Below, in pieces: positions 11,025 to 21,078 of a DNA stretch of 64,000 nt (its first letter is position 1; every line of letters begins with the position of its first letter). The DNA is taken from NCBI RefSeq assembly GCF_010093625.1, contig NW_022985368.1, positions 188,204 through 252,203 on the forward strand, read 5' to 3'. The notes beneath the pieces are model-generated. The model was not told where the DNA came from. It worked only from the letters and a program-made list of their open reading frames with translations, and ran no database searches. The position numbers were made by a program, and so were the translations under genes. Source of the stretch: Macroventuria anomochaeta. Taxonomy: Eukaryota; Ascomycota; Dothideomycetes; Pleosporales; Didymellaceae.

Positions 11025-12761
11025 TTACATTCCGCCTGCAATGGTCGGGCCGAAAGTAGTCCTCCTGAACATCTTCAGAGGCGTAGAAGTGTTAGGACAA
11101 ACGTTCGAGGGTTGAACACAAATACCCCTACCGCCGCGGCAGCAGGTGTTAATAGCACAAACCTTATTAGCGCCGCAGTCTGAGTCAACACTGCAGGGCT
11201 GGTTAGAGCACGATGTAGATCCATAGATACACACGCCCTTGCCTCCAGCGGTAGCAGCACAGAGGCAGGAGCCTCCGTTGCCGCAACGAATGTAGTTGGA
11301 GCACTTGGCAGCCGCGCAGCTTGGAGTCTCAGGGATTGCGGGGGTGATGCACTGGCCAGCGCTGCACGTCTGTCCGGTTCCGCAAGTGTTGCCGCAGGTG
11401 CCGCAGTTGTTGGTGTCGGTCTGGAGGTTCTTGCAGGTGTCGGGGGTGGTGCCGCACAGAGATGAGGCGGAGTCAGAGCAGGGGCAGACGGTGGCGGTAG
11501 CAGTGGCCGTTGTCGTGACGGTGACGGAAGGAGTGACGGTCTCTGTGGCAGCAGGGACGGTGGTGAAAACGGTCTCGGTCAACTGGGTAGTTGTGGTGAA
11601 GAGCATGGCCTCAGTGATGTACGCAGCCTCAGTCAAAGTAGTGGTGGTGGTGACCTGAGCGGTGGCCGATGCCAGTCCCAGGCAGCCGCAGGCAGTGGAG
11701 ATAATATCGCAGCCGAATCCTGTCTGGACAGCTGTAGGAGCCGTCTCGCACGACGGGACAGGGGTAGGGGTGGGAGTAGGGGAAGGTGTGTAGATCTCAG
11801 AAGAGACCTCAGAGGAGGTGATGATCTCGCTCGAGTAGTAAGCCGAGGAGGAGACAGACCCCTGAGGGTATCCGAAAGAAGAACTGACCAAAGAGCTGAT
11901 CTGCTCGTAGATGCTCGAGGTCACGGGATAAGCCTCAGGAGTAGACTCAGGGTAGGCAGCCGAAGATGCCTCAGGGTATGCATCGTAAGCAGCCGAAGAT
12001 TGCTCGGGATAAGCATCATAGTAGACGGAGGAGTAGACATCCGGAGTTGAAGCAGGGTAGGCAGCGGAGCTAGAACTCTGGTAGTAACCAGTAGGAATTG
12101 AAGAGTAGCCCTTAGGAATGGACTCAGGGTAAGAGGGGATAGAGTATCCACTGTTGGCTGGCTGCGAAGGGTAAGCAGCCTGAGAGGAGCCAGGAGCGTG
12201 GTAGCCTTCCTGAGCGCTCGAAGTAGCGGGCTTGTCGGCACCGTAGGCGGCGGTAGCATGCTGGCTAGAAGAGCAGGGAATGGAAGTGTTGACTGGTGTT
12301 GGCGTGGTGGTGGTCTTTCCCTTGGTACAAGAGGTTGAACTGGGCGTAGGCGTCGAAGTGGTCTTGCTCTTGGTGCAGGAGGTTGACTGGGCCTCTTCAT
12401 AGCCACGACGCTTGAGTACGGTGGGGCAAGAGTAGACAGTCGTAGACTCTACGATGGTCGAGGAAGACGTGGCAGTGGGAGCCGTCTCAGTTACGGTGCC
12501 GCTGCTCACAGTGTCGGTCTGCGTATTTGTGAGGCTAAGCGTGATCTGACTGGGAGTGGTGATCGTAGTGGTCACCGTGGTTGTGGTGGATTCAACAACA
12601 GTTTCGGTAGTGGTACCGACGCTGAGGACGGATGAGCAATAAGCTTTGCCGTCGTCAGCCTGGAGGAGAGCAGCCACGTCCGCGACGTGCTCGCATTCGG
12701 GCGCTAATTGGGCAACGGCTGCGCCAGCCGAAGCCAACAGGATAAGAGAGCGGGGGAACAT
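11025..12761 (-). CDS. Secreted Ser/Thr/Tyr-rich cell-wall-type protein, 578 aa
   Basis: Single-exon gene. A signal peptide is clear (MFPRSLILLASAGAAVAQ, cleavage expected near residue 17). A short Cys-containing segment (CEHVADVAALLQADDGKAYC) is followed by Thr/Ser-rich tracts of O-glycosylation type (about 45-165). A Tyr/Pro/Ser region (about 180-330) is built of imperfect repeats of the kind AYPEQSSAAYDAYPEASS. More Thr-rich sequence follows, then a Cys-rich C-terminal third (about 425-560) with CXXC-type spacings such as NNCGTCGNTCGTGQTC. No GPI-anchor hydrophobic tail is seen: the protein ends FGPTIAGGM. It is probably a heavily glycosylated wall or matrix protein, perhaps adhesive. The function is inferred from composition only. 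Confidence 0.8.
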   Translation of the reverse strand: MFPRSLILLASAGAAVAQLAPECEHVADVAALLQADDGKAYCSSVLSVGTTTETVVESTTTTVTTTITTPSQITLSLTNTQTDTVSSGTVTETAPTATSSSTIVESTTVYSCPTVLKRRGYEEAQSTSCTKSKTTSTPTPSSTSCTKGKTTTTPTPVNTSIPCSSSQHATAAYGADKPATSSAQEGYHAPGSSQAAYPSQPANSGYSIPSYPESIPKGYSSIPTGYYQSSSSAAYPASTPDVYSSVYYDAYPEQSSAAYDAYPEASSAAYPESTPEAYPVTSSIYEQISSLVSSSFGYPQGSVSSSAYYSSEIITSSEVSSEIYTPSPTPTPTPVPSCETAPTAVQTGFGCDIISTACGCLGLASATAQVTTTTTLTEAAYITEAMLFTTTTQLTETVFTTVPAATETVTPSVTVTTTATATATVCPCSDSASSLCGTTPDTCKNLQTDTNNCGTCGNTCGTGQTCSAGQCITPAIPETPSCAAAKCSNYIRCGNGGSCLCAATAGGKGVCIYGSTSCSNQPCSVDSDCGANKVCAINTCCRGGRGICVQPSNVCPNTSTPLKMFRRTTFGPTIAGGM

Positions 12762-13432
12762 TATGATTAGAGTTTAAGTATAAAAATAACGAAAGAAGCA
12801 CCTAGAGAGTGGAGGTGTCTTGATGATAGTGATTGACTGGAGCTGGACAGCTAAAGAGTGAATGCCGCACACTGTAAATGGAAGGTCTACCATCTCTTCA
12901 TATACTCACCCGCATCGAGATGTTCGCAGCATCGTGGACAGCCTTGCACAGTCAGGGATCGACCTGTGCATTCTGGCTGGGCTTGAAGCTGGCGGTCTAT
13001 TGTTCGCGATAGCCTCAATCTCAGCTCTGGACTTTGGGTTGTGGAAATTAGATCTCGCGGGACTGCCGACCTGCTATGCCACATTCGGTATCGTCGGACC
13101 CACTTTGCGCACATCCGGGGGGCTTTCGATTCAAGATCTTGCATTAGGGTCTTTGATCATGCTGTTTTTCTTGTAGACAGAGGCTTTTGGCGTTTACTGC
13201 TGTGGAAAGGGAGATAGGGTAACGGTCACTGTTGTTGTCGCCGTCCCCCTTGCGCTTTCCCAGATGCGGTTGGTCTGGGCCGACTGCAGAACTTCACATC
13301 CTGAATCGAGTCAAAACACAGCACAACTCGTCTTCAACTTCATGAACCGCAGTGGATTCTCCTCTTCCTTCCGTGCACTTCAATAAGAGCATGAAGACCC
13401 GCTCCTGGACATGGGTGAGCGATAGTAAGGGT
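12762..13432. other. Intergenic stretch upstream of the wall-protein gene
   Basis: Contains the presumed promoter and leader of the minus-strand wall-protein gene. An A/T-rich TATA-like stretch lies at about 12778-12788, too close to the ATG to be the sole core element. A plus-strand frame at 12862-13176 has no recognisable features and I do not call it. Confidence 0.4.
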
Positions 13433-14921
13433 CTACTTCAGCACTCCGTGCGTCAAAGGCTCCATCGAGTTTGGAGGTTTGAGCCACGGGTGGTCAAGCA
13501 GCTGCTTCGCAATCATGCGATCTTCGGGCCTCCACTGCAGCATGCAACACACAAATTCCAAAAATTCGCGTTGTTCCTGTCCGGCCAGAGTCACCTCGCA
13601 ACTCTCTAGACTCAAGTCATTGAAAGGGGGAGCGTTGCCTGTCCAGTTGCCCAGAGGATACCAGTCAGCTTCATGTCGAGGTGGAAAGATGAGAGGAAGC
13701 AACATCGCGTACCTGTGTCGTCGAAAAACTCCTTGCTGCGCAGCTCTCGATTAAACAAATCTAGAGGAGGGGGTCCGAGCATTGCAACCACTTCTGCCAG
13801 GTGCGTTGCTGTCTTTTACCCACTCCCGTCTGGGTGATTGCCGTAAAACAAGTGTTTGCCCTCGTATATATCCCAGACCTAATCGCTACGTTAGCTTCGC
13901 TCTGCCCTTCTCAAGGCGTAGCTTACCATGGCACCAACATTTTAGATATCGGCGGGATAACTCCGCTCTGTCCTCAGCATCACCTCTGGGCATCGGTAGA
14001 TGTCAGGCTGCGCATCGTGTGTCTGCCTCTCGTCGCCCCAAACTACGGCACCGAAAGCACCGAGCATTACAGACCCCAACGATCGGGCACCCCGAACGTA
14101 CGGGAGGCACACACTGACGTATCGCCAAAGTTTCCGAGGAGCAGGATACCTCATCTCTCCTTCAACAACCTTCGAGCACCTCTTCGTCGTCGTGCTCGAT
14201 GAAGGTGTTTACAGCCTTGGTGGCTGATGCCAGTCATTGATAGTTGTGCAAGGTTGAGAAAAGATTGACTGACCTATGTGTACAATGTTGCACTCGGTGT
14301 GGATATAGTCCCAGTCCGTGGAACATTTGTATGAGGCTTAGGCGAAGCAGCTCGGGGAGAGTCGACGGGCGGGGTTGCGACTGAGAACATCGCTGAAGCT
14401 GTCCCATATAGGTTTTGAACAAGAAACTGGTGATCTCCCATCTGAGGAATATTGAAAGTGTCTAAGGCGGCCCTTACAAGGTGGTACCCAGGATGTGAGG
14501 TGTTTCTCTTGCTGAGGCGCTTGTAGATCTCGAACTCATCATTGTCTTGCAGTTCTCTGCAATAGAATTTCAAGGTCGCGTACGAACGTATGCTAGTGTT
14601 AGTCAGCAATACCTAGGGAAAAACTACGCGGGTCACCTATGGTACATCACGAGCTAGCCAAACCGTAGAAGTTGCGCCGTAGCCCAACTTGCCAACAACC
14701 TGATACCGAGAGTCAAAGGTCTCCCCGATGTTCGCAGAGTAGAACATACCACATTGGAAATGATCAAGCGACTCTTCTTCCAGGAAGTACTCATCGCTGA
14801 TGGCTTCAAAGCCAGTAGTGGGAAATTTGAGCTCTGGCCAGGGCGCTCTGCGGAACAGAGCCCTTACTGACTTTGTTGCGGTATCAGTCGGTCCGTATGA
14901 GACCCGATTACCCTTGCTCAT
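13433..14921 (-). pseudogene. SRPK-type protein kinase pseudogene
   Basis: Fragments of an SR-protein-kinase-like sequence lie in order on the minus strand. About 14921-14640 is the N-lobe with the Gly loop (VVGKLGYGATSTVWLARDV). About 14600-14420 holds the lysine strand ATLKFYCREL and HPGYHLVRAALDTFNIPQ. About 14330-14230 is a shifted copy of the catalytic-loop region (DYIHTECNIVH). 14154-13942 contains SVMLGAFGAVVWGDE and PDIYRCPEVML. 13705-13433 is the C-lobe ending PEDRMIAKQLLDHPWLKPP. At least three one-base frame changes are needed between fragments, including an extra G near 14305. The catalytic-loop Asp is not recovered and the DFG Asp reads Ala (GAFG). Both losses agree with a dead kinase. 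Introns alone do not repair the frame. Confidence 0.8.
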
Positions 14922-16408
14922 ACTGTTATGGACTAGCACATTCCAGGGCCAGTATATATCGTCTTCTCCTAGCGAGATAGCAATTCAGCGCAGTATTCCA
15001 TCGACCCGATATTCCTACGCTGTCGTTTACCGCAGCTATCAGTGTACTACAGCGGCCACGCCGCCACAGATTTGAGGATCGAACTCATGAGAGTCGAATA
15101 CCAAGGTTGAGGGTCGAAGAATGAGAGTGCGCGCCGCTGTAAAGTTTGGAGAGCGGCAGACATGTAGTCGTTGTGTGTTAAAGAAGGTGCGCGCTTTCTT
15201 AAGACGTGAGAGCGACTGTGTATCGAGCTTACTAATTGGTAGCCGTCCCTTTCACTTCACTCCAACAACGTTAGAGCCGACTTATACAGCTAGCAAAGTT
15301 CTCACAATAATAATGTTAGCTTGAATGACTGAAGGTCTGCTTTGACGCCACCATGCAGCCACTCCGATATTTTTCTTCCACAGCGGCGTGCTTCATCAAG
15401 TATATTGGTTATGACCCTGCCAGCTTACCAGGCACCTGGCTTGGGTCATTCGAGAAGTGTATTGAGCCCGGGGGCGGTGCTGAAAAGGTGAGTAGGGTTC
15501 GCCTTGCTACGCAGCACTCACTGAGTTTCAACCAACTTCAGAAACTCGGTATAGTTAAGTCGGTTCAGATTTGTACGTCTGTTTCTATCTTTTCGAAGAT
15601 GACACCCTAAGTGAGTGATAGAACCCAGAAAGGCACCGACAGCCCAGTCCATCACTCCCACTTCAACCGCGAGGATATTGGGTCCATCATCGCCACAAGG
15701 ATCGTCGGTCCGAGAGCTACCAAGATCTGCCACATCTATAAGAACGGCACTGGCACGGAGAAGAAGGGTAATGAGGGAGTGAAAGCCTCAAGTCACTGCG
15801 GCTATGGAGACTACCCCAAAGTCGTGGAGGAGAGAATTGATGATCATACACAGCTGGAAGGAATTCACCGTTACGACTGATGATTTGCGAAACATGATAC
15901 CCAGCGTGGAAGGAGGCCGTTGCTCTTAGTCCAGCATTAGCGAGGAGTTACAGCGGTCTACGGATAGACTTGAAATTGCAACACAACGGAAATCTACGAT
16001 CTCTCTCAACTGCATGTGATTGAATCCCAATCAAGGGAACCATCCGAAACAACTCCTAGCTACATTCCAATAAATACAACCGACTTACGAAGGAAGAATG
16101 ACGATCAACGAAGATGATATCTAACACAGTAAATGCTAGGTTTTCTCAGCATTAGCATAGCGAAGGAGTCACGATGTTAGACTTACAATTGCTATCCGAT
16201 AAAAGAACGTACAATTCACAACCTACGTGTGTTCGAGGAGGAGTTTAAGAGCACAATTATCATTTGGGATATATCCTGAATGATGCAGCTAGAGGTATAC
16301 CGACTCCGTCCTCCAACCTCAGATCCGGATCAAATCCTAACACCTTAACGCCTTCCCATCATAAAAACCCTGTGCCTGCTGTTGTCGATGCCTCCCCCCC
16401 CACTTCGC
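14922..16408. other. Long stretch without a supported gene
   Basis: About 1.5 kb. Plus-strand frames at 15353-15610 and 15611-15880 are short, lack known motifs and do not splice convincingly. No RNA gene seen. The last part (16264-16408) would be the 3' side of the Gly-rich gene. Confidence 0.4.
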
Positions 16409-16747
16409 TTAGCAGCCTCCACCACCACCCCCACCATCTCCTCCCCCACCACCGCCCCCTCCGCCTCCTCCATCTCCCCCCCCTCCATATCCACCTCCGC
16501 TGTCCCCACCAAAACCAAAGATCCCGCCCCCTCCATGTCCATGCCCGTGGTGTCCATGATGTCCATGATGCGCACCACCCACATTCCCGTCATCATATAC
16601 GCCATATTCAGCAATGTACGGCGCATTGCCTACATAAGCGCCTTGTGGCCCGCTGTATGCGCTACGTCGGTTTTTGCGCTTTTGGCGGTGGGTTTGCCGC
16701 ATGGGCGGGGGGTAGTTGGAGACTTGTTTGCTGGAGCCGCAGCCCAT
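16409..16747 (-). CDS. Small Gly-rich protein with N-terminal acylation motif, 112 aa
   Basis: The ATG at 16747 opens MGCGSSKQVS, a strong N-myristoylation signal (Gly2, Ser6) with an adjacent Cys3 for S-palmitoylation. The protein is therefore predicted to sit on the cytosolic face of a membrane. A basic middle segment (MRQTHRQKRKNRRSAYSG, about residues 16-33) could add charge-based membrane contact. A His/Gly stretch (HHGHHGHHGHGHGGGG) follows, then a C-terminal tail almost entirely of Gly with a few Asp, ending in Cys. No catalytic domain is present. The Gly tail comes from a GGT/GGA repeat and its length may vary between strains. Function unknown: the acylation is family knowledge applied to a visible motif, the role is open. 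Confidence 0.6.
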   Translation of the reverse strand: MGCGSSKQVSNYPPPMRQTHRQKRKNRRSAYSGPQGAYVGNAPYIAEYGVYDDGNVGGAHHGHHGHHGHGHGGGGIFGFGGDSGGGYGGGGDGGGGGGGGGGGDGGGGGGGC

Positions 16748-18056
16748 TGTGGTGTTGTTGCGTTGTGCGACGACTTTGGAGAAGTTGTGTGGTGGGAAGG
16801 TCGGTGTTGTTGCTGGCTTCAGCTAGGCGATTGTGGAGATTGTGTGTAATTGAGAGGTAGTTGTGATATTGGTATTTCGATAACGTTGCGGTGTTGTATT
16901 GTTGTGTACACGTCGACAGGGTAGACGTGGTAGTCGATATCGATGTAACTCTGTGATGAGGTCGTGAAGGTGTGTAGTTGTGTGGGGAGTCGTAAATGAC
17001 CGTCAATTCTCCGTACCTTCCACCTCCTCATATACTCCTCCCTACTCAGCTTATTCTCAGCAGCTGACCACCTACATCTCTCATACCTCTTCTCCACTGC
17101 CTCAATCAAGGCCAGTTTGCCTCACGCTAGCTCTTACATGCTCAGGCAACCAACGGCAGCAGATCGCTAAACGTCAATGTTCCACCTTTGACCGGTAACC
17201 GGAACAAGAAGTAATTAAGCGCGAGAATGTTTTGCAGCGAACGGTAACAGCGAATGGAGATATTCTAGTGCACAAAGCCTTCCGAATGACCCGTTCCAGC
17301 GCTTTTCTGGAAGGCTGTGAAGGATGATCGAAAGAGGGCCGCTGCGGAGAGCTGGCGAATCAGCAAGGAGCTGGAAAGGCTTAGCCTGGACAAGGCTGAG
17401 AAAAGTGGGACGCGCGTGCACGTGATTGAGGCTGAGCTGTGCCCGCAAAGATACTTTCTCCGGCTGTGTAGTCAGACCTGCGTGGAGTTACTTTTTGGGT
17501 ATTATGTTGACAGTGGACTTTCGGCTGCTCGATTTGGTAGTCAAGGAGTGCTGCAGGTTATGTTGTCTGAAATCAGTCTCTGGTCAGCGTATCGTGTCTA
17601 CTATTTGATGCACATAGTACTTGGAGCGACCAGAAAATAAGGTTGGAATACATCTGTTCATTCATCAAGATATCTGATGTCGTGCGATTACATGAATACG
17701 GGGGACGAGTATGGGCGCCACACGCCAATTCGCCCAAAAGTGCAAGCCCTAAACCCTAGAGAAGAAAGTAGATCGCCAAACCAGTATCGCCGCATCGATC
17801 TATAGAAAGTGTCGTTTTATATCGCCATGAGAGATCAAAAAAGAAAAGATGAGGTCCAATGCCGCTGATTCGCTATACATTGTATATTCAAACAGGCCAT
17901 GCCAGGGTCGAAAGAAAAGGGAGGTGAAAAATGTAAGGAACACCAGACCCCGCCCAATGCACGCATCTCATTGTACAACAAGCTCTATGCGCTTGTACCC
18001 GTATACCGTGTGTCGTGGAGCGCCCGTGTGCCGCAAGCCGCTGCGTTGCGAAGCGT
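16748..18056. other. Intergenic stretch, mostly unassigned
   Basis: Includes the promoter side of the Gly-rich gene and the 3' side of the SLC35-like gene. Frames at 17317-17640 (plus) and 17215-17448 (minus) overlap each other and show no recognisable domain. I cannot support either as a gene. Confidence 0.35.
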
Positions 18057-19144
18057 CTATTTGGCCTGCTTCTTCGCCTTGAGCGCCAGGTGCGAGTACA
18101 CCCAACCGCCACCAAGCGCCAGCAGCACACCAAGCCACTCGCGCGGGCTCAGGATCTTGCCTTCGCTGTACCAGCCAATGGACAAGATGAGAATGGTCTT
18201 GAGATGGCTGACAATGTTGAAGGTGAGCGCAGATGTGCGGCCAATGATCAAGAACTGCGACAAGTTGTACATGGAGGCCATGACACCAGATGCGCAGACA
18301 GACCACAGGAGGTTCGTTGGTACTGCGCTGAGGTTGGGGATCGTGTCGAAGAACGGAACGAAGGGGATGAGCAGGCACACGGAGATGGGTGCCTGGTTGA
18401 GGAGCAGCTGAGGAGGTGAGACCTGGAAGTCCTCAATCTTCTTGCCAATCCAGATCTGGTAGAGCGCGGTCGAGCAGAAGGCGAGAGTAGCAATGATGAC
18501 ACCGAAGAACGCAGTCTTTACCTCTCCGCCCATGGTGAAGGAAACACCAATGCAAGTTGTGAGGATAGCTGCAAGCATCCACTTTGTGACGGTCTTTCGG
18601 AAAACGACGAAGTTGATCAGAACGACGGTTGGTGTGGTCATGACCTTGGACAGCTGGTAGAAACCAATCGAGTTGAAAGTCAAGCTGAGATTGCCAAGAA
18701 CGACGTAGCCGGCGAAGAAGGCGCAAACAGGCATCATGTTCCAGACATTGAGCTTTACGGGCTTGAAGGCGCGGAAGGGACCGAGGGTGGACAGGAAGAG
18801 GACGAGACCGGTTGCTGTGAAATGCCACATGACGACCATGAGCTGGCACTGCTTGAGTTGCGGATCGCTGAATACACTGTTGCGCTGTCAGCAATTGCCC
18901 TGCACCCCCTGCACCCCCTGCGTTGCCCGGATGCATACCGTTTACTTAGGAAGATCAACCCTAACGTCGATAGTGTGTTGACAGATATCCAGAAACATGT
19001 AATCAGCTTGTCCTTGAGGGACACTGGTGATGGCTCGGCGGGCTTCTCGTATGTGGGCAGCTCCTCCATCTCGAACTCGGTGCTCTCGCGGGGGTCGACA
19101 TTGTCGACGAGCCCGTCGGTCGAGGGGCGCTTCTCTACTGCCAT
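18057..19144 (-). CDS. SLC35-type triose-phosphate/nucleotide-sugar transporter, 341 aa
   Basis: Member of the drug/metabolite transporter superfamily, TPT branch, resembling SLC35E3; expected in Golgi or ER membranes. Exon 1 is 19144-18939 and exon 2 is 18876-18057. The 62-nt intron (18877-18938) is chosen because splicing there joins IFLSKR to VFSDPQLK, the normal family join; the acceptor eight bases upstream breaks the frame. A Glu/Pro-rich cytosolic N-terminus of about 45 residues precedes roughly ten hydrophobic helices. A TPT-type segment SKVMTTPTVVLINFVVF is present, and the end is the KAKKQAK tail, a possible ER retrieval-like lysine motif. The substrate cannot be told from sequence. 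The intron holds two copies of a TGCACCCCC-type tandem. Confidence 0.88.
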
Positions 19145-21078
19145 CGCTGTCAGCCAAAGTTCGTGGTGCTGTCAGGGTCCCATTGGTTCCCTTTGCGCAT
19201 CATTCAGGGTCACGTACCCATAGCGGCGATGTGTTGGTGCTAGCGAGCGACTGGTGGGCGGGATTGTCGAGGCTATGCGCGCATGCTCTGGCGGAGGGCA
19301 GAGGACAGATGGGCAAAGTAGCGGAGGCGCAGGCCTGGCGGTACACGGCGGGCAGGAGGGTCGGCCTTGGGTGTCACGGAGAAAGGTTGGAGGAGAGGGC
19401 TGATTGAAAAGGGTGGCACGCTGCTGAGCCCTGGCGCGGTTGTTGGCAGACAGGGGTCTTGGCTGCCGGACCCAATCTACACACGCTGGTGGGCCACGCA
19501 GCCGAACGCTAGAGATGTTTAATTTTAGAGTTGGGCCAAAGCCTTCGGGAAAGGAATTGCAAGCGTAGAGGCAAACTGCAAGGCGCTCTTAGGCGTTCAC
19601 TGTGCTTGCTTGTTCGAGCAGTCTATCCGCCTTTTTTTCAGCGGCCTCTGCGCGCAAGCAGCCGATGGTCCCTTACATCTTGCTTTGGACCTTCCTAACG
19701 CGAGACTTCGAGGCGCAGCTTTCGTGTTTGCGGATGTTCGCGCAACATCTAACCAGCCTTGTCAGCACTAGGGGATGCACTTCGTCCAGCGGTCTTCGTG
19801 GAAGTCATGATTACTAAGGGCAGCGTTTGCATTGTTGTCGGGGTTTTATGCTTGTTTACAAAGTTACTTGGCCGATATATCTGCATGGTACATCCCGCGT
19901 CGGCATCCCCGCAGTGTGCGAACCTGGTCAGGGCGCATAGTAAATATAAGATGACCTCCAATATACTCATCAACTGCCCGGAAATGATCATTTCCATAGT
20001 GCCGCGTCAAGAATAGGCTTGCGTCATACTCAACCGTAGTTGTGAGTGATAGAGACGCAGTACAAGTAAGGCACCAGCAACAACGGTGGATTATTGACGA
20101 CTTACCACTTGAACGGAATGCAGAGTATCGTAGCTAGCGTACTACATCTTCATCGAGTCGAACGTGTACTTCTGTAAATTGTAGCAGCCATTAGTCTAAA
20201 GCGTAGGCTTAGTGGTGCTTGTTGCATTCTTGGTTTGACTGCTGCGAACTGCGACTGTGACACATACAGCTGTGCTTCAACTGGCAACATGTTTAGTAAA
20301 ATTTTAAATCTTTCACATACGACCATAGGACGTTGAAAACAAGTTCTCCTGTCTGACCTGCCGTTCTCCGTAGTACTGTTCCGAGATTTCTGTTATACAG
20401 CTTCCTGTTTCCAGTACCCACAAAGTCGTCCTTCATCCCAACATACTAAGCAACAGCTAGACCTGTTTGCTCTATCACAAATCAAGAATCTGGAAACCAG
20501 CACTTACGTGGCCGCGGAATCTGCGATGACGTCTTGTTCCAGGCAACCTTCGCCGCTCTTGCGTCCCCCCCCCCCCCCTCCCCTCTAATTTCTTATCACC
20601 ACACCAGACGCGGAACCCACAAAGCTTGCAAGCTAGCTACACATTGTGTGAGCTCTATATATATAGTCAAAGCCTGTCAGCCCTTCAATCTGACAACACT
20701 AAGAAGCTCATTCAGGCGGAATTTACTCTAGAGCCCCAGAGCCTTGAGGAACGAGAAGAGACATGGTAAGATATTTCTGTTAGACTGTGACCAAACAATA
20801 GAAAAATTTCAGTTATTCTCCCCTTTTCTATAAGCTAGTACGGTGTTACACCTATTTGAAGCCTAGGCGCCTAGGAGGGTTTGCGTTGATTCCAGTCATT
20901 TGTTTCTCTCATCTAAGAAGACAATCATCTAACTTCTGTTGTAAGGAAGGTAAATAGTGATCTAAGTCATTCATGAGATGAGACAAGGAAGTGATGTACC
21001 GATTGATAGATCAATAACCTCTATCGAATTGAGTATAAACATATCCTCATCTTGTGTTACAAGCAGTAATGGGACGAA
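19145..21078. other. 1.9-kb intergenic stretch with a 5S-like fragment and C tract
   Basis: No supported protein gene. It holds the promoter of the SLC35-like gene, a 5S rRNA-related fragment at 20315-20364 (listed separately) and a run of about 14 C at about 20565-20578 followed by CTCCCCTC. Sequence near 20780-21050 is AT-richer and lies just after the 3' end of the HET-NACHT gene. Confidence 0.45.
20315..20364 (+). pseudogene. Truncated 5S rRNA-like fragment
   Basis: The first 26 bases are identical to the 5' end of the complete 5S gene at 36385 (beginning ACATACGACCATAGG). The following bases differ from that gene but match 27985-28014 with four transitions. The 3' half of a 5S gene, including the region corresponding to GGTGGGTGACCAC, is absent, so it cannot be functional. 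Confidence 0.7.

Noticed and set aside
12862..13176. Plus-strand frame of 104 codons
   Set aside because: No homology, no splice support, and it lies in the promoter region of the wall-protein gene.
15353..15880. Two adjoining frames as a spliced gene
   Set aside because: GT/AG sites can be found but the joined product has no recognisable domain or typical start.
17317..17640. 107-codon plus-strand frame
   Set aside because: Overlaps an equally long minus-strand frame and neither shows conserved motifs.
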